DNA from: Mesocricetibacter intestinalis
GTDB taxonomy: Bacteria > Pseudomonadota > Gammaproteobacteria > Enterobacterales > Pasteurellaceae
Length of the DNA stretch: 64,000 nucleotides
Reading direction: 5' to 3'
Assembly (NCBI RefSeq): GCF_004363295.1
Contig: NZ_SNYQ01000003.1
Span: 124,001 to 188,000, forward strand
Shown here: one piece after another, positions 20,970 through 32,932 of the stretch
How positions within the stretch are numbered: position 1 is the first letter of the stretch
Layout of the letters: each line of letters opens with the position of its first letter
Notes under the pieces: generated by a model
The model's input: the letters and a program-made list of their open reading frames with translations, nothing else
Told to the model about the DNA's origin: nothing
Database searches by the model: none
Position numbers and translations under genes: made by a program

Positions 20970-22172
20970 TTATTTATCGCGCAAAAATGCCGGTTTAAAT
21001 AAATCATTGTTGCCAAGAGAGCTCGGACGCGCAGGCTGTTCCGCCTGTACCGGCGCCGGATTAGCATTCTGTACGCTCTGGGCTACGCCGGCGGTATTCA
21101 CCGGACGCTGCGCTACCGGCGACAAAGGTGCGGCGGGATCTTCAATATCGCCGATTCCAGTCGCCACGATGGTTACCCGAATTTCATCAACCATTTCCGG
21201 TACTAAGGTGGTACCTACTACGACTGTGGCTTCGTCGGAAGCGAACGCGCGAATAATATCGCCGACCGCATAAAACTCATCCAGTCCTAAATCCATACCG
21301 GCGGTAATATTAACCAGCACCCCTTTGGCACCGGATAAATCCACGTCTTCCAACAACGGGCTGGCTACTGCGTCCTGTGCGGCTTTTTCCGCCCTGCCAT
21401 CACTTACCGATCCTTGAGCCACACCGGCCCCCATCATCGCACGTCCCATTTCGGACATAACCGTTCTCACATCGGCAAAGTCCACATTAATCAGACCCGG
21501 AGAGGTGATCATATCGGAAATACCGGTTACCGCATTACGCAGAATATCGTTGACGGCGGAGAACGCCTGTACCAGGGTGGTAGTTTTACCCAGTACTTTT
21601 AACAGTTTTTCATTAGGAATAATAATCAGAGAGTCTACATGTTTGGATAATTCTTTAATCCCCAGTTCGGCAAAAGCCATACGCTTTTTACCTTCAAAGG
21701 AGAAAGGTTTGGTTACCACCGCAACGGTGAGAATACCCAGTTCTTTCGCCACCTGAGCAACAATAGGCGCCGCTCCCGTACCCGTACCGCCACCCATACC
21801 TGCGGCGATAAAAACCATATCGGCGCCTTCCAACATGGCGCGGATGGCTTCCTGGTCATCTTCCGCCGCTTTGCGCCCTACATTCGGATTGGCGCCTGCA
21901 CCAAGACCTTTAGTAGTCGCCGCACCGATTTGAACCGTTTGCTGTACGATACTCTTGCGTAATGCCTGAGCATCTGTATTGACGGCGTAGAAAATAATTT
22001 CTCCGTGTTCATCACTGGCAATTGAGTTATCCCCGACTAAGGTTCCGCCGTTGGTAATCATATTGCTCACCATATGGTTCACCGCATTACCGCCGCCACC
22101 GCCGACACCTACGACTTTAATCAGCGTGCGGCCGATCTCATCGTCAAATCCATATTCAACTGGTTCAAACAT
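20970..22172 (-). CDS. ftsZ: Cell division protein FtsZ
   Basis: Tubulin-like GTPase that forms the Z-ring. 400 residues. The nucleotide motifs are [14 protein letters not shown] (near 22) and the tubulin signature GGGTGTGA (near 126); the T7 synergy loop [11 protein letters not shown] is present. After NHMV there is an insert of about 18 residues ([20 protein letters not shown]) that E. coli lacks; I recall a similar insert in H. influenzae FtsZ. The linker is rich in Ala, Pro and Val, and the C-terminal peptide is [10 protein letters not shown], the contact for FtsA and ZipA. It follows ftsA after 81 bases. Confidence 0.97.
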   Translation of the reverse strand: MFEPVEYGFDDEIGRTLIKVVGVGGGGGNAVNHMVSNMITNGGTLVGDNSIASDEHGEIIFYAVNTDAQALRKSIVQQTVQIGAATTKGLGAGANPNVGRKAAEDDQEAIRAMLEGADMVFIAAGMGGGTGTGAAPIVAQVAKELGILTVAVVTKPFSFEGKKRMAFAELGIKELSKHVDSLIIIPNEKLLKVLGKTTTLVQAFSAVNDILRNAVTGISDMITSPGLINVDFADVRTVMSEMGRAMMGAGVAQGSVSDGRAEKAAQDAVASPLLEDVDLSGAKGVLVNITAGMDLGLDEFYAVGDIIRAFASDEATVVVGTTLVPEMVDEIRVTIVATGIGDIEDPAAPLSPVAQRPVNTAGVAQSVQNANPAPVQAEQPARPSSLGNNDLFKPAFLRDK

Positions 22173-22253
22173 TTGTACTCTCCGTCATGCCAGATATGCT
22201 CTAACACTCAATAATCCTAAATTTTTCCTATTGTAGATTAAAAATGCAAATTA

Positions 22254-23546
22254 TCAAAATTCTGACTTCACTTTATTTGCAATTTTTTTCATTTTTCCCC
22301 AAAGAGAACCGAACAGGCCGCTATCCGAACCCTGACCGCCGAATCCCGGGGTCGATTCGTCTTCATTATGATGGCTGTACTGCAATAACCCCAGCACCGT
22401 GGCATACTGCGGCTTATTAACGTAATCCGTTAAGCCGGTAATATTCAGCGGATTACCGATGCGAACATGAGAACCGAAAATCTCGCTCGCGCATTTTGCA
22501 ATACCTTCCATCTGCGAACTACCGCCGGTTAAAACAATACCGGCGATAAGATCCTGTTTGATTCCTTTCATCGTAAGTTCGTTACGTAACTGCGCCAGCT
22601 CATTTTCCACCACCTGCAATAAATCGCCGTAACAACGGGAGGTTACCTCGACAATCTGAGCCTTGGTAAAGGTTCTTGGGGTACAACCGCCCAATCCCGC
22701 CACTTCGATTTTTTTCTTGTGCAATTGCTCCGCCTGTTCCGGCGTAGGGTTCACCGCATTGCCGTAGTTGATCTTAACGCTTTCCGCTTCGTTTCTTGAA
22801 GTGGTCAGGCTCTGGGCGACATAATCGGTAATAGTATTACCGCCGTAAGGTATTACCTTACTGAAACGCAGCGCACCGTTGGTATACACCATAATATCCA
22901 TGGAGCCGCCGCCGAAATCGATCATACAAACGCCCAGATCCTTTTCGTCCTCGGTTAGCACGGAATAGGTAGAGGCTAAGCCGGAAAAAACGATTTGATC
23001 CACTTTCAGACCGCAGGTTTCCACCGCTTTCTGCAGATTATTCAACCATGCCTGATGGCAGGCGATAAGATGAGCTTGGGCTTTTAAACGCACCCCCTGC
23101 AAACCGAGCGGATTTTTAATGTTTTGCTGTTTATCCACGGCATATTCCTGCGGAATCACGTGCAGCAAAGACAGGCCTTCCGGTAGTTTTACCGAACTTG
23201 CCGTATGCATGGCGGAATCAATTTCCTCCTGGGTAACCTCGCCTTCGGCGATAGGGACGAAGCCGCTTTCGTTCAGGCTTTGAATATGCTCGCCGGTAAT
23301 GGCTAGGGTAACCGACATAATCTGGCAATCGGCAACGGATTCCGCCGCCTCGATGGCACGCTGGATAGAATTAACTACCGCCGCCAGGTCGGTAATACTG
23401 CCTTTATCGATTCCTTTAGAGGGACAGCTCCCCACGCCGAGTACGTTAACCACACCGTCGGGTAATACTTCGCCGACCACGGCAACCACCTTAGAAGTTC
23501 CAACTTCTAAGCCCACGATAGTTTTTGATTCCACAATTTTCGCCAT
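22254..23546 (-). CDS. ftsA: Cell division protein FtsA
   Basis: Actin-like protein of 430 residues that ties FtsZ to the membrane. The ATPase fold shows [18 protein letters not shown] (phosphate 1, about 10-27), [15 protein letters not shown] (phosphate 2, near 207) and [13 protein letters not shown] (adenosine motif, near 337). The C-terminal amphipathic membrane helix is recognisable as [18 protein letters not shown]. Standard dcw order ftsQ-ftsA-ftsZ. Confidence 0.97.
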   Translation of the reverse strand: MAKIVESKTIVGLEVGTSKVVAVVGEVLPDGVVNVLGVGSCPSKGIDKGSITDLAAVVNSIQRAIEAAESVADCQIMSVTLAITGEHIQSLNESGFVPIAEGEVTQEEIDSAMHTASSVKLPEGLSLLHVIPQEYAVDKQQNIKNPLGLQGVRLKAQAHLIACHQAWLNNLQKAVETCGLKVDQIVFSGLASTYSVLTEDEKDLGVCMIDFGGGSMDIMVYTNGALRFSKVIPYGGNTITDYVAQSLTTSRNEAESVKINYGNAVNPTPEQAEQLHKKKIEVAGLGGCTPRTFTKAQIVEVTSRCYGDLLQVVENELAQLRNELTMKGIKQDLIAGIVLTGGSSQMEGIAKCASEIFGSHVRIGNPLNITGLTDYVNKPQYATVLGLLQYSHHNEDESTPGFGGQGSDSGLFGSLWGKMKKIANKVKSEF

Positions 23547-23589
23547 TTTTTTATTTCACAGTATTATATTTAATTCTTGCGCTGCAACG

Positions 23590-24363
23590 CTATTCGTCAA
23601 TATCGGTAAAACTGACTGCGGCGCCGACCTTATATCTCAAATCCACATAAGCGATTTTTTTACCCTCGGGAATTTCGATTTGCGGATAAATGGTCATAAA
23701 GCGATCGATTTTAGATTGCCATTCTCCCCGCCCCAGCTTCAGGGTAATTCCGCTATCCAGTACCAACTCCCAAGAGCCGCGTTCATCGATAGAAAGCGCT
23801 TTTAAACCCATTCCTTTCGATTTCAGTTCGTTAAAGAGCCGGTTCCAGGCGGATAATACGGTGAGACTCTGGTAGTCCGGACCGAATAGCCGAGGTAAAT
23901 TGGTTTCTTTCAGTTTATCCGCCGGCAAATTGAATACCACGCCGTCGGCGGCCAGGAACTGATTATCGTTCCAGAAAGCAACGGGCGTATATTCCGCCAC
24001 CCAGATACTTAGTCTGTCAGGCCAGATTTTTCTTACCACCGCCCCTTTAATCCAAGGCATCGACTGAATCTGCTGACGCACAATTTCCGTATCCTGACCG
24101 AAAAATCCCTTCAGTTCGCCCATTTTTAGAATCATATCGCGAACATCGGAATGTGCGGTAAACTGGGGGGAACCTAACAGGGCAAAAGAACTGATGGGTC
24201 TATCGTCCAGTTTATCCAACAGGCTCTGCCAGTTAGCATAGGTATAATAAAGCACGCCAACGCATAATAGCACAAGTAGAGGTTTAATTTGCACAAAAAC
24301 TCTTGCTTTCGGCTCATTAATCTTCAGATTATTTTGTGTCGTTTTGCGTTTTATTACGGCCAT
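23590..24363 (-). CDS. ftsQ: Cell division protein FtsQ
   Basis: Bitopic divisome scaffold of 257 residues that pairs with FtsL and FtsB. A basic cytoplasmic tail (1-25) is followed by one membrane segment (LLVLLCVGVLYYTYANW, about 29-46), then the POTRA domain (ISSFALLGSPQFTAHSDVRDMI) and the beta domain (VAEYTPVAFWNDNQFLAADGVVF; KIAYVDLRYKVGAAV near the end). Its start codon touches the ddlB stop with a one-base overlap, so the two are coupled. Confidence 0.95.
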   Translation of the reverse strand: MAVIKRKTTQNNLKINEPKARVFVQIKPLLVLLCVGVLYYTYANWQSLLDKLDDRPISSFALLGSPQFTAHSDVRDMILKMGELKGFFGQDTEIVRQQIQSMPWIKGAVVRKIWPDRLSIWVAEYTPVAFWNDNQFLAADGVVFNLPADKLKETNLPRLFGPDYQSLTVLSAWNRLFNELKSKGMGLKALSIDERGSWELVLDSGITLKLGRGEWQSKIDRFMTIYPQIEIPEGKKIAYVDLRYKVGAAVSFTDIDE

Positions 24364-25286
24364 TAAACACTCAGCTCCAGAATTTTCTCAACCAGGTCTT
24401 CAAAAATATAACCGACCTGAGATGCGGATTTAGGGAACAGACTATGACTTGTCATACCCGGCGTAGTATTCACTTCCACCAAACGGAAATTTCCCTCGCT
24501 GTCGGTCATGACATCGATTCGGCTCCAGCCCCGACAACCCACCGCATCATAAGCCCGTTTAACCAGTTTCCGCAGTTCCGCTTCCTTTGCTTCGCTCAAG
24601 GGCGCGGGACAAAGGTATTGGGTATTATCGGAAATATATTTGGCTTGGTAATCGTAAAATTCGCCTTCGGGAATAATCTGAATTGCCGGTAATACCTGGT
24701 TATCCAATACCGGAACCGTAAGTTCTATCCCGTCCAACCATTCTTCGATCAATACCGTATCATCATGGCGCAAGGCTAAATCCACCGCCGCTTTCAGTTC
24801 TTCCAGCGCTTTAACCTTGGTTAATCCCACGCTGGATCCCTCGCGCGAAGGCTTCACCATCAACGGCAGACCTAAACGTTCGACTACGGCCTGCGGATTT
24901 AGTTCTGCCGCATTGGCGGCGGTAACGATTTCCATATCCGCAATGGGCAGGCCGAAGCCTTTCCACAACATTTTAGTCCGCAGTTTATCCATGGTCAGTG
25001 AAGAGGCCATAACTCCGCAGCCGGTATAAGGCAAACCGATTTGCTCTAACAGGCCCTGCATTGTTCCGTCTTCCCCGCCGCGGCCGTGCAGAATATTAAA
25101 CACGCGCTCGAATCCCTGTTCTTTCAAATCCATCACGGAGGTTTGCTGAGGATCTATGGCATAAGCATCATATCCCCGATTGCGCAGCGCCTGCAAAACC
25201 GCACTGCCTGAATTTAAGGATACTTCTCGTTCGGCGGAAGTTCCGCCCAATAATACGGCAATTTTCTGTTGTTTTAATGCTTTCAT
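24363..25286 (-). CDS. ddlB: D-alanine--D-alanine ligase B
   Basis: ATP-grasp enzyme that joins two D-alanines for the peptidoglycan stem. 307 residues, family length. Features: [17 protein letters not shown] (11-27) with the catalytic Glu and Ser, [12 protein letters not shown] (about 63-74), [13 protein letters not shown] (about 144-156) and the metal-binding [16 protein letters not shown] near 270. Position between murC and ftsQ is standard. Confidence 0.97.
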   Translation of the reverse strand: MKALKQQKIAVLLGGTSAEREVSLNSGSAVLQALRNRGYDAYAIDPQQTSVMDLKEQGFERVFNILHGRGGEDGTMQGLLEQIGLPYTGCGVMASSLTMDKLRTKMLWKGFGLPIADMEIVTAANAAELNPQAVVERLGLPLMVKPSREGSSVGLTKVKALEELKAAVDLALRHDDTVLIEEWLDGIELTVPVLDNQVLPAIQIIPEGEFYDYQAKYISDNTQYLCPAPLSEAKEAELRKLVKRAYDAVGCRGWSRIDVMTDSEGNFRLVEVNTTPGMTSHSLFPKSASQVGYIFEDLVEKILELSV

Positions 25287-25326
25287 GTTAGTTATCCGGC
25301 TTTTACTGTATCTACCGACAGAATGA

Positions 25327-26766
25327 TTATTCTGTCCACTGCTCCGCCAGTTGACGGGAAAGTTTACTTACGTCCCCCGCCCCCTGGGCTAAAATTAAAT
25401 CTCCGTCCTGCAGAATCTGATCCATTACTTCCGCCAACTGAGCCTGTTCGGAAACCAAAATTGGATCCACTTTACCCAGGGTTCGGATGGAACGACATAA
25501 GGCGCGGCTGTCCGCACCGGCAATCGGCGCTTCGCCGGCGGCATAAACGTCCAACATAATCAATGCGTCCACTTTGGACAGCACGCGTACGAAATCATCG
25601 AATAAATCTCGGGTTCTGGAGTAACGATGAGGCTGAAATATCATAACGATACGTTTATTTTCCCAACCCCGGCGCGCCGCCTCAATAGTTACTTCCACTT
25701 CGGTTGGGTGGTGGCCGTAATCGTCCACCAGCATTACCTTACCGTTCGGGCGGATAAATTCGCCCAATTGATCGAAACGGCGTCCGGCTCCTTGGAAATC
25801 CGCCAGTGCGGCTAAAATAGCTTCATTCCCAATACCTTCTTCTTTGGCTACGGCCAGTGCCGCCGTGGCATTTAGGGCATTATGTCGACCCGGTACGTTC
25901 AATAATATCTCAATGCGCTCGCCGCTCGGCGTAATTACGCTGTAATGGCCCTGAAAACCGGTTTGTTCGTAATTTTCTATCCGATAGTCCGCCTCTTGGC
26001 TAAAACCGTAGGTAATCACCTGACGTCCGACTTTCGGAATCAATTCGGTCAGTACCGGATCATCCGCGCACATTACCGCCAGCCCGTAGAAAGGTAAATT
26101 ATGGAGGAAATTAACATAGGTCTGCTTCATTTCCTCAAAATTACCATGATAGGTATCCATATGGTCTGGCTCAATATTGGTAACCACCGAAACCATAGGT
26201 TGTAGGTGCAGGAAAGAGGCGTCGCTTTCATCGGCCTCCGCAATCAGATAGCAACTGTTACCCAAATGGGCGTTAGTACCGGCAGATTTGACCAAACCGC
26301 CGTTAACAAAGGTGGGATCCAGCCCCGCTTGCGCATAAATCATTGAAATCATTGCCGTAGTGGTAGTTTTACCATGGGTACCTGCAATGGCGATGCCATG
26401 TCGAAAACGCATAATCTCCGCCAACATTTGTGCGCGTTGAATTACCGGGATACGTTTCTCATGGGCGGCGACCACCTCAAGGTTATCCGCTTTAATCGCA
26501 CTGGAAACCACAACTACACTGGCGTTTTCCACATTTTCCGGCGCATGACCGAAATAAATTTTGGCGCCCAGAGCGGACAAACGATTGGTAACCGCATTCT
26601 GATTAATATCGGAACCGGTGATTTTATAACCTTTATTCAACAGGACTTCCGCAATCCCTCCCATACCGGCACCGCCGATACCGACAAAATGAATCTGATT
26701 TACCCGACGCATACCGGGAACCGTATTCCCTTGAGGTAAGCAGGCTTGTTTTTTATTATTCGTCAT
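25327..26766 (-). CDS. murC: UDP-N-acetylmuramate--L-alanine ligase
   Basis: Adds L-alanine to UDP-MurNAc, the first amino acid of the stem peptide. I place the start at 26766 ([14 protein letters not shown], 479 residues), since an upstream extension would run 17 codons into the end of murG without a good ribosome site. Motifs: [17 protein letters not shown] (UDP site, about 26-42), [13 protein letters not shown] (ATP P-loop, about 128-140), ADESDASFL, and the C-terminal [10 protein letters not shown] and [10 protein letters not shown]. Confidence 0.96.
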   Translation of the reverse strand: MTNNKKQACLPQGNTVPGMRRVNQIHFVGIGGAGMGGIAEVLLNKGYKITGSDINQNAVTNRLSALGAKIYFGHAPENVENASVVVVSSAIKADNLEVVAAHEKRIPVIQRAQMLAEIMRFRHGIAIAGTHGKTTTTAMISMIYAQAGLDPTFVNGGLVKSAGTNAHLGNSCYLIAEADESDASFLHLQPMVSVVTNIEPDHMDTYHGNFEEMKQTYVNFLHNLPFYGLAVMCADDPVLTELIPKVGRQVITYGFSQEADYRIENYEQTGFQGHYSVITPSGERIEILLNVPGRHNALNATAALAVAKEEGIGNEAILAALADFQGAGRRFDQLGEFIRPNGKVMLVDDYGHHPTEVEVTIEAARRGWENKRIVMIFQPHRYSRTRDLFDDFVRVLSKVDALIMLDVYAAGEAPIAGADSRALCRSIRTLGKVDPILVSEQAQLAEVMDQILQDGDLILAQGAGDVSKLSRQLAEQWTE

Positions 26767-26797
26767 CTTCTTTTTTCCGTTTTGCGCTGTAGCACCC

Positions 26798-27856
26798 TTA
26801 ATTGGCATTCTCAATTATTACTTCGGCAACGCGTTGTGCCGCCTGCGGGGCGGACATTTGCTTCGCCTTAAGGGCCATAGTTAATAATTTGTCGCGATCC
26901 AGCCCTTCGAGTAATTTTACAATTACCTCCGCACCAAGATCTTTTTGTTCCACAATCTCCGCCGCACCGGCATCAGCCAAATATCTGGCATTCAAATATT
27001 GCTGACGATCCTTATGCTGAAAAGGCACAAAAATCGCCGGCGTTCCAACTGCGGCAAGTTCGCATACGGTCAGTGCGCCGGAGCGACAAATTACGATATC
27101 CGCCCAAGCATAAGCCTGTGCCATATCCTCAATAAATTCGGTAATTTTCACATCCGCCCCCGCAGGATAAAGGGAGCTGATACTATCCGCCGCACCTGCG
27201 CCCACCTGATGGCGCACCTCCAACCGATCGCCTAAGCGGGCTACCACCTCGGGCATCAACTGGTTCAATACCCGCGCCCCCTGGCTACCGCCAACCACCA
27301 ATACTCGTAATTTCCCTTCCCGTCCGGCAAAACGAGTCGCAGGATCCGGCATTTCGAATAATGCCCGGCGCACCGGATTACCTACGCTTTCGGCACCGGG
27401 AAAAGCGCTCGGAAATGCCTGTAATACCCTTGTGGCAATTTTGGCCAACCACACATTGGTCAGCCCCGCCACCGCATTCTGTTCATGCAGAATCACAGGT
27501 ACGCCGCAAAGCTTGGCGGCAACCCCGCCCGGGCCGGAAACATATCCGCCCATTCCCAATACCGCATCGGGCCGCTGACGGCGAATAATCCCATGTGCCT
27601 GGATAATGGCGCGCAAAATAGCGAAAGGCGCCCCTAGCAATGCTTTAATCCCCTTGCCGCGTAAGCCGGAAATACGGATAAATTCGATGGGAATACCGTA
27701 TTTCGGCACCAACTGGGCCTCCATACGATCTCGGGTGCCGAGCCAGCAAATATCCCAACCCAATTTCTGCAAATATTGCGCCACCGCAATAGCAGGAAAT
27801 ACATGGCCGCCGGTTCCGCCCGCCATCACTAATAATTTTTTTCGTTGTTCAGACAC
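26798..27856 (-). CDS. murG: UDP-GlcNAc:lipid I N-acetylglucosaminyltransferase
   Basis: Peripheral inner-membrane GT-B glycosyltransferase that turns lipid I into lipid II. 352 residues. The first G-loop [19 protein letters not shown] is at 11-29, the second [11 protein letters not shown] near 105, and the third is [13 protein letters not shown] near 190. The donor-site motif [30 protein letters not shown] is near 254. Standard place between ftsW and murC. Confidence 0.97.
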   Translation of the reverse strand: MSEQRKKLLVMAGGTGGHVFPAIAVAQYLQKLGWDICWLGTRDRMEAQLVPKYGIPIEFIRISGLRGKGIKALLGAPFAILRAIIQAHGIIRRQRPDAVLGMGGYVSGPGGVAAKLCGVPVILHEQNAVAGLTNVWLAKIATRVLQAFPSAFPGAESVGNPVRRALFEMPDPATRFAGREGKLRVLVVGGSQGARVLNQLMPEVVARLGDRLEVRHQVGAGAADSISSLYPAGADVKITEFIEDMAQAYAWADIVICRSGALTVCELAAVGTPAIFVPFQHKDRQQYLNARYLADAGAAEIVEQKDLGAEVIVKLLEGLDRDKLLTMALKAKQMSAPQAAQRVAEVIIENAN

Positions 27857-27891
27857 TTTTTATCCTTTATTCAATCCGTACGGAAATATCC

Positions 27892-29082
27892 TCAATCGTC
27901 GCGTAACCGGGCTTGGCCGCCGCGCATCAGCCGATTCTCATGATCGATACGCAACAATACGGCAATACTTACCGCCATAATCACCAAACTGGAGCCGCCG
28001 TAACTTATCAGCGGGAAAGTCAGCCCTTTGGTGGGTAATAAGCCCAGCGACATTCCCAGGTTAACAAAGCCCTGGAAAAAAATCCAAAATCCGATACCGA
28101 ACGCAAAAAAACCTTTAAAACGCTGTTCCAGCAGCAATGACTCCCGTCCGATTTTCAGGGCGCGAAAAACCAGTAACCCGAGCAGCAAAATAATGATCAT
28201 AATCCCCACGAAACCGAACTCTTCGCCCACAATAGCCATTACAAAGTCCGTATGCGCTTCGGGCAAATATTCCAACTTCAGAATCGAATTGCCTAATCCT
28301 CTACCCCAGAATTCACCGCGCCCAAATGCCATTAGGGAATTGGAAAGCTGAAATCCCGTACCGAAAGGGTCTTGAAAAGGATCCATAAAGCCGGTTAAAC
28401 GCTTCAGACGATAAGCGGAGGAAAGAACTAAAAATACAAATAGGAATACGCCGATACCCAGTAATCCGATAAACTGTAGAATATGCGCCCCGACAATAAA
28501 CAGCAGCCCGAAGGTAATCACAAAGAGTACGACGGTACTCCCCAAATCCGGCTGCATAAGTAGAAACACGCCCAGTACGGCCACCACGATAAAAGGTTTA
28601 GCCGCACTAAGTTTGCGGCTGCGCACTTCATCGTAACGACGGGTAAAATAGCTGGATAAAAAACAAATCAGCGCCAATTTGGCAAATTCCGCCGGCTGAA
28701 AGTTAAATATAACGATGGGAATCCAACGTCGGGCGCCGTTTACCGATTTCCCGATACCGGGGATCGCCACCAGAATCAATAAAATAATCGCAATAAAGAA
28801 AATGCGCACATGCCATTTTTCCCACTTATCCATGGGAATATGCAAAAAGAAATAACAGGCGAAAAAAGACAATACCAGATATAAGGCATCTCGCTTGGCA
28901 AAATGGAAAGGGTCGTCAAACAGTCTTGTTCCTACCGGAATAGAGGCGGAGGTTACCATAATAAAACCGATAAACAACAACAGAATAAACAACCACAATA
29001 AGGCGCGATCATATAGCAGGCTGTTCGGCGCCACAGTAACCCAGCGTCGGTAATTCTCTTTAATACTCGTTAAAAAATCCAT
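27892..29082 (-). CDS. ftsW: Septal peptidoglycan polymerase FtsW
   Basis: SEDS-family membrane glycosyltransferase of 396 residues that polymerises lipid II together with FtsI. About ten hydrophobic segments are visible. Conserved parts: NGARRWIPI near 114, LQPDLGSTVVLFVI near 184, the large periplasmic loop with QLSNSLMAFGRGEFWGRGLGNS and EAHTDFVMAIVGEEFGFVG near 275-295, and the LPTKGLTFPLISYGGSS motif near 352. Family and place are certain. Confidence 0.96.
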   Translation of the reverse strand: MDFLTSIKENYRRWVTVAPNSLLYDRALLWLFILLLFIGFIMVTSASIPVGTRLFDDPFHFAKRDALYLVLSFFACYFFLHIPMDKWEKWHVRIFFIAIILLILVAIPGIGKSVNGARRWIPIVIFNFQPAEFAKLALICFLSSYFTRRYDEVRSRKLSAAKPFIVVAVLGVFLLMQPDLGSTVVLFVITFGLLFIVGAHILQFIGLLGIGVFLFVFLVLSSAYRLKRLTGFMDPFQDPFGTGFQLSNSLMAFGRGEFWGRGLGNSILKLEYLPEAHTDFVMAIVGEEFGFVGIMIIILLLGLLVFRALKIGRESLLLEQRFKGFFAFGIGFWIFFQGFVNLGMSLGLLPTKGLTFPLISYGGSSLVIMAVSIAVLLRIDHENRLMRGGQARLRDD

Positions 29083-29104
29083 GTATGCAACCCGTTAATT
29101 CCGT

Positions 29105-30415
29105 TCAGCCCGCTAATTTAGCCAGACGGGTAAATTCCTGCCCGCGCTGTTCAAAACTATCGAACTGATCCAAGCTTGCGCAAGCCGGCGATAACAACAC
29201 CATATCGCCCTGACGCAAATGCGGGCGCAGACTTTCAATCGCCTGCGCCATGGTTTCAAATAATCGGCTTTGAGCGGACAAACGTGCCAATTGCTGCCCG
29301 TCCCGACCGAAACAATAACAATAAATGTTCGGTTTATTAATTAACCCGCTCAATTCGGAAAAATCCGCACCTTTTCCATCGCCGCCGAGCAACAAGTATA
29401 AATTGCCCTCGGTCTGTAATCCGTTCAATGCCGCAACGGTACTGCCGACATTGGTAGCTTTAGAATCATTCACCCAACGTACGCCGCGGGAGAAATGCAC
29501 CAACTGGAAACGATGCTCCAAGCCGGCGAAACTGCGCAATGCGGCGCGAATCCCTTCCATATTTACGCCCGCAGCCTGTGCCAGTGCAATGGCCGCCAAG
29601 GCATTCATATAATTATGGCGCCCCACCAGTTTTATTTCGTCGCAAGGCAAAATCACTTCGCCCCTTGCCATTAAGCAAAGTTTTCCTTGTTGCCGGCTCA
29701 GACAATAATCCCCCTCAGATCCGCCGAAGCTGTATTCCCGTGCGGCGCTGCACAAGCCCTCTTCTCGACTGAGGCGGTCTTCGGCATTTACAATCGCCGT
29801 GCCGCAGCCATGATAGATTTTTAACTTCGCCTGACGGTATTCCTCCAAATCTTTGTAACGGTTCATATGATCTTCCGAAATATTCAGTACCGTAGCCGCC
29901 GTGGCTCGCAAACCGTAGGTTGTTTCTAACTGAAAACTGGACAACTCCAGCACATAAAGATCCGCCGGCCGATTAAGTAGCGATAAGGCGGGAATACCTA
30001 TATTGCCGCCCATACCGACCTTTAAGCCCGCAGCTTTCGCCATTTCCGCAACCAGCGTAGTTACCGTACTCTTTCCGTTCGAGCCGGTAATCGCCACTAT
30101 CGGCTTATCCGCCTCACGACAAAATAATTCGATATCGCCGATAACCTCAATGCCCGCCTGCAGTGCGGTCTGAATTTGCTCGGTTTTTAAAGCGACTCCC
30201 GGACTGCTGACGATAAGATCGCTGTTTAACAACCAGTCTTGGTTTAACCCGCCCTTGTAAATGGGAATATCCTTTGCCAAGGCTTCCGCGCCGGCCGGTT
30301 GCGGGCGCGTGTCCATCACGTAAACCTCGGCGCCTTGCGCACGCAAAAAATCAACACAGGATAAACCGGTTTTACCCAAACCTATAACAGTTACCTTTTT
30401 GCCTTGATAGCGCAT
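29105..30415 (-). CDS. murD: UDP-N-acetylmuramoylalanine--D-glutamate ligase
   Basis: Adds D-glutamate to UDP-MurNAc-L-Ala. I choose the ATG at 30415 (MRYQGKKVTVIGLG) because AAGGA sits six bases before it; the ATG at 30421 is too close. 436 residues. Motifs: UDP site VTVIGLGKTGLS (8-19), P-loop ITGSNGKSTVT (about 108-118), NISEDHMNRY near 177, and C-terminal WVNDSKATNVGST near 313. mraY lies nine bases upstream on the same strand. Confidence 0.96.
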   Translation of the reverse strand: MRYQGKKVTVIGLGKTGLSCVDFLRAQGAEVYVMDTRPQPAGAEALAKDIPIYKGGLNQDWLLNSDLIVSSPGVALKTEQIQTALQAGIEVIGDIELFCREADKPIVAITGSNGKSTVTTLVAEMAKAAGLKVGMGGNIGIPALSLLNRPADLYVLELSSFQLETTYGLRATAATVLNISEDHMNRYKDLEEYRQAKLKIYHGCGTAIVNAEDRLSREEGLCSAAREYSFGGSEGDYCLSRQQGKLCLMARGEVILPCDEIKLVGRHNYMNALAAIALAQAAGVNMEGIRAALRSFAGLEHRFQLVHFSRGVRWVNDSKATNVGSTVAALNGLQTEGNLYLLLGGDGKGADFSELSGLINKPNIYCYCFGRDGQQLARLSAQSRLFETMAQAIESLRPHLRQGDMVLLSPACASLDQFDSFEQRGQEFTRLAKLAG

Positions 30416-30424
30416 AATCATTCC

Positions 30425-31507
30425 TTATCTGAGCTTTAAAGTTACCAATCCCAGCAGAACGAGCATCAGGGAAATAATCCAGAAACGGATTATTACGCGC
30501 GGTTCCGGCCAGCCTTTCAATTCGTAATGGTGATGGATCGGCGCCATTTTAAAGATACGCTTCTTGCGTAATTTATAGGAACCGACCTGTAAGATCACGG
30601 AAACCGTTTCCATTACAAACACGCCGCCCATAATCACCAACAGAAATTCCTGCCGCACCAATACCGCAACGGTGCCTAATGCGCCGCCCAGTGCCAAAGA
30701 GCCCACATCGCCCATAAACACCTGCGCCGGATAGGTATTAAACCAAAGAAAACCCAGACCGGCGCCCACAATGGCGGTGCAGAATACCACCAGCTCCGAA
30801 CTGAATTTTATGTAAGGAATATACAGATATTTGGAAATTTCAATATTTCCCGTTGCCCAGGCGATAAGCGCAAAGGCTCCGGCGACGAAAACCGTGGGCA
30901 TAATCGCCAGACCGTCCAAGCCGTCGGTCAAATTCACCGCATTACTGGTTCCTACAATGACAAAATAAGCCAGAATAATATAAAACAGCCCGAGCTGCGG
31001 CATAATATCTTTGAAAAAAGGCACTACCAGTTTGGTAGCTTCCGTATCTTTTCCTACTGCATACATACCGAATACGGCAATCAATGCCACCAGGGAAAGC
31101 CAGAAATATTTCCAACGCGCCACTAAGCCGTCGGTATTTTTACGCGTAATCTTGCGATAATCGTCTACAAAACCTATGGCGCCGTATCCCAGCAATACAA
31201 ACAGACTGAACCAGATATAGGGATTGGCTAAATTGCCCCATAACAAGGTGCTGAGAGTAATGGAAAACAGGATCATCACCCCGCCCATAGTTGGCGTACC
31301 CCGTTTGCTGAAATGACTTTCCGGCCCGTCATTACGCACTTCCTGACCAAATTTCAATAACTGCAAGCGGCGAATCACCTTAGGCCCGATTAACAGGGAA
31401 ACCACAAGTGCGGTCAGCAAAGCCAGTACGGCTCTGACCGAAAGGTAAGAAATCACATGAAAACTGCTGTAATAGCGTTCTAAAAATTCAGCCAGCCAGA
31501 CTAACAT
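30425..31507 (-). CDS. mraY: Phospho-MurNAc-pentapeptide transferase
   Basis: Integral membrane enzyme that moves phospho-MurNAc-pentapeptide to undecaprenyl phosphate, making lipid I. 360 residues, as in E. coli, with about ten membrane segments. Signature motifs: [10 protein letters not shown] near 75, [16 protein letters not shown] near 114 with the aspartate pair, [16 protein letters not shown] near 188 and the Mg/uracil-site [10 protein letters not shown] near 267; [15 protein letters not shown] near 322. Its start overlaps the end of murF by seven bases. Confidence 0.97.
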   Translation of the reverse strand: MLVWLAEFLERYYSSFHVISYLSVRAVLALLTALVVSLLIGPKVIRRLQLLKFGQEVRNDGPESHFSKRGTPTMGGVMILFSITLSTLLWGNLANPYIWFSLFVLLGYGAIGFVDDYRKITRKNTDGLVARWKYFWLSLVALIAVFGMYAVGKDTEATKLVVPFFKDIMPQLGLFYIILAYFVIVGTSNAVNLTDGLDGLAIMPTVFVAGAFALIAWATGNIEISKYLYIPYIKFSSELVVFCTAIVGAGLGFLWFNTYPAQVFMGDVGSLALGGALGTVAVLVRQEFLLVIMGGVFVMETVSVILQVGSYKLRKKRIFKMAPIHHHYELKGWPEPRVIIRFWIISLMLVLLGLVTLKLR

Positions 31508-32898
31508 ACAAAATTATCCTTTAATATTTCTATGACTTGTTCCATCTTCATGCTGCGTGATCCCTTAGCCAATAACACCACGCGCTGATTATTATCTAAT
31601 TTCTCTTTGATTACATCACTCAGGTAGGCGGCCATTCCGACTTTATCGGTAAAATGAATACCGCGACAGGCCATAGCGATAGGTGCGCTTTTGCGTCCGA
31701 AACTGGCCACCAGATCCAATTGAGCCTGTTGGGCAAACTCAGCTACCTGTTGATGGCAGCTGCGGCTATTCTCGCCCAACTCCGCCATATCGCCCACCAC
31801 TAAAATCCGGAAAGCTTTATATTGACGTAATACGCTGATGGCGGATTTTAGCGAATCCACATTGGCATTATAGGTATCATCCAGTAACAATAAATTCCGG
31901 CAAGGACGAATGGGAAACAGGCGTCCCTTCACCTGAGTTTTATGTTCCAGTCCCCCTTTAACCTCCGCTAAAGAAGCGCCGACGCTCATGGCCAGTGCGG
32001 CGGCGGCCAGTGCGTTACTGACATTATGCGCGCCCAAATAAGGCAGCTCAATTAGGGTTTCCCCCGCAGGGCTATGTAAAATAAAAGTTGCGCCGTTTTC
32101 GCTAATCTTCACCTCTCGGGCATAATAATCCGCCTTAGGATTATGGGCGGAGAAGGAGCATACCTTACGCCCGTCAATTTCTTTTCCCCAACCGGTATTT
32201 CCCGTATTCGGCAAATAATGGCAATCCAAATTAATCAGAGCAATTCCGTCCGGCGGCAAACCGCGGTAAATTTCGCCTTTCGCCCTGGCGACGCCTTCAA
32301 TACTGCCAAAACCTTCCAGATGTGCGGGCGCCACATTATTCACCAGCGCAACATTCGGCTGCACCAAATCCGTGCTATAGGCGATCTCCCCCTGATGATT
32401 GGCGCCCAGTTCAATCACCGCAAAGCGATGCGCCGGGTTCAGGCGCAGTAATGTCAGAGGAACGCCGATATCATTATTAAAATTGCCCTGGGTAAAGAGT
32501 ACCTGCGACGGATCCTGTGCAGTATGCTGCAAAATCGCCGCGGTCATTTCTTTGACCGTGGTTTTTCCGGAAGAACCCGTTATGGCTACGGTGAGCGGAT
32601 TAATTTCCCGACGCAGCCAATGGGCCAGTTGTCCCAGTGCCAAACGGGTATCTTTAACGATAATCTGAGGCAACGCAATATCGCAAGCCTGCTGAACCAC
32701 TAAGGCGCAACAACCTGCGGCGGCCGCTGCACAAACATAATCATGGCCATCGAAATTCTCCCCTTTCAGGGCAAAAAATAACCCCTTTTCAACCTTCTGC
32801 CGAGTATCTGTACTGATATTTTCAACTTCGACATCGGCGCTTCCGACCAGGGTTGCGCCTAAAATTTCCGCCACTTGGGCGATGTTTAATTTAATCAT
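31501..32898 (-). CDS. murF: UDP-MurNAc-tripeptide--D-alanyl-D-alanine ligase
   Basis: Adds the D-Ala-D-Ala dipeptide. The start at 32898 ([17 protein letters not shown]) gives 465 residues and matches the family N-terminus; a longer frame runs 36 codons back into murE. Motifs: STDTR in the UDP-binding domain near 31, ATP P-loop [13 protein letters not shown] (about 108-120), [23 protein letters not shown] near 158 and [14 protein letters not shown] near 330. Overlaps mraY by seven bases. Confidence 0.95.
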   Translation of the reverse strand: MIKLNIAQVAEILGATLVGSADVEVENISTDTRQKVEKGLFFALKGENFDGHDYVCAAAAAGCCALVVQQACDIALPQIIVKDTRLALGQLAHWLRREINPLTVAITGSSGKTTVKEMTAAILQHTAQDPSQVLFTQGNFNNDIGVPLTLLRLNPAHRFAVIELGANHQGEIAYSTDLVQPNVALVNNVAPAHLEGFGSIEGVARAKGEIYRGLPPDGIALINLDCHYLPNTGNTGWGKEIDGRKVCSFSAHNPKADYYAREVKISENGATFILHSPAGETLIELPYLGAHNVSNALAAAALAMSVGASLAEVKGGLEHKTQVKGRLFPIRPCRNLLLLDDTYNANVDSLKSAISVLRQYKAFRILVVGDMAELGENSRSCHQQVAEFAQQAQLDLVASFGRKSAPIAMACRGIHFTDKVGMAAYLSDVIKEKLDNNQRVVLLAKGSRSMKMEQVIEILKDNFVC

Positions 32899-32932
32899 TC
32901 TGCTATCCGCGGAACGGACGTTGCCCGTTCGG

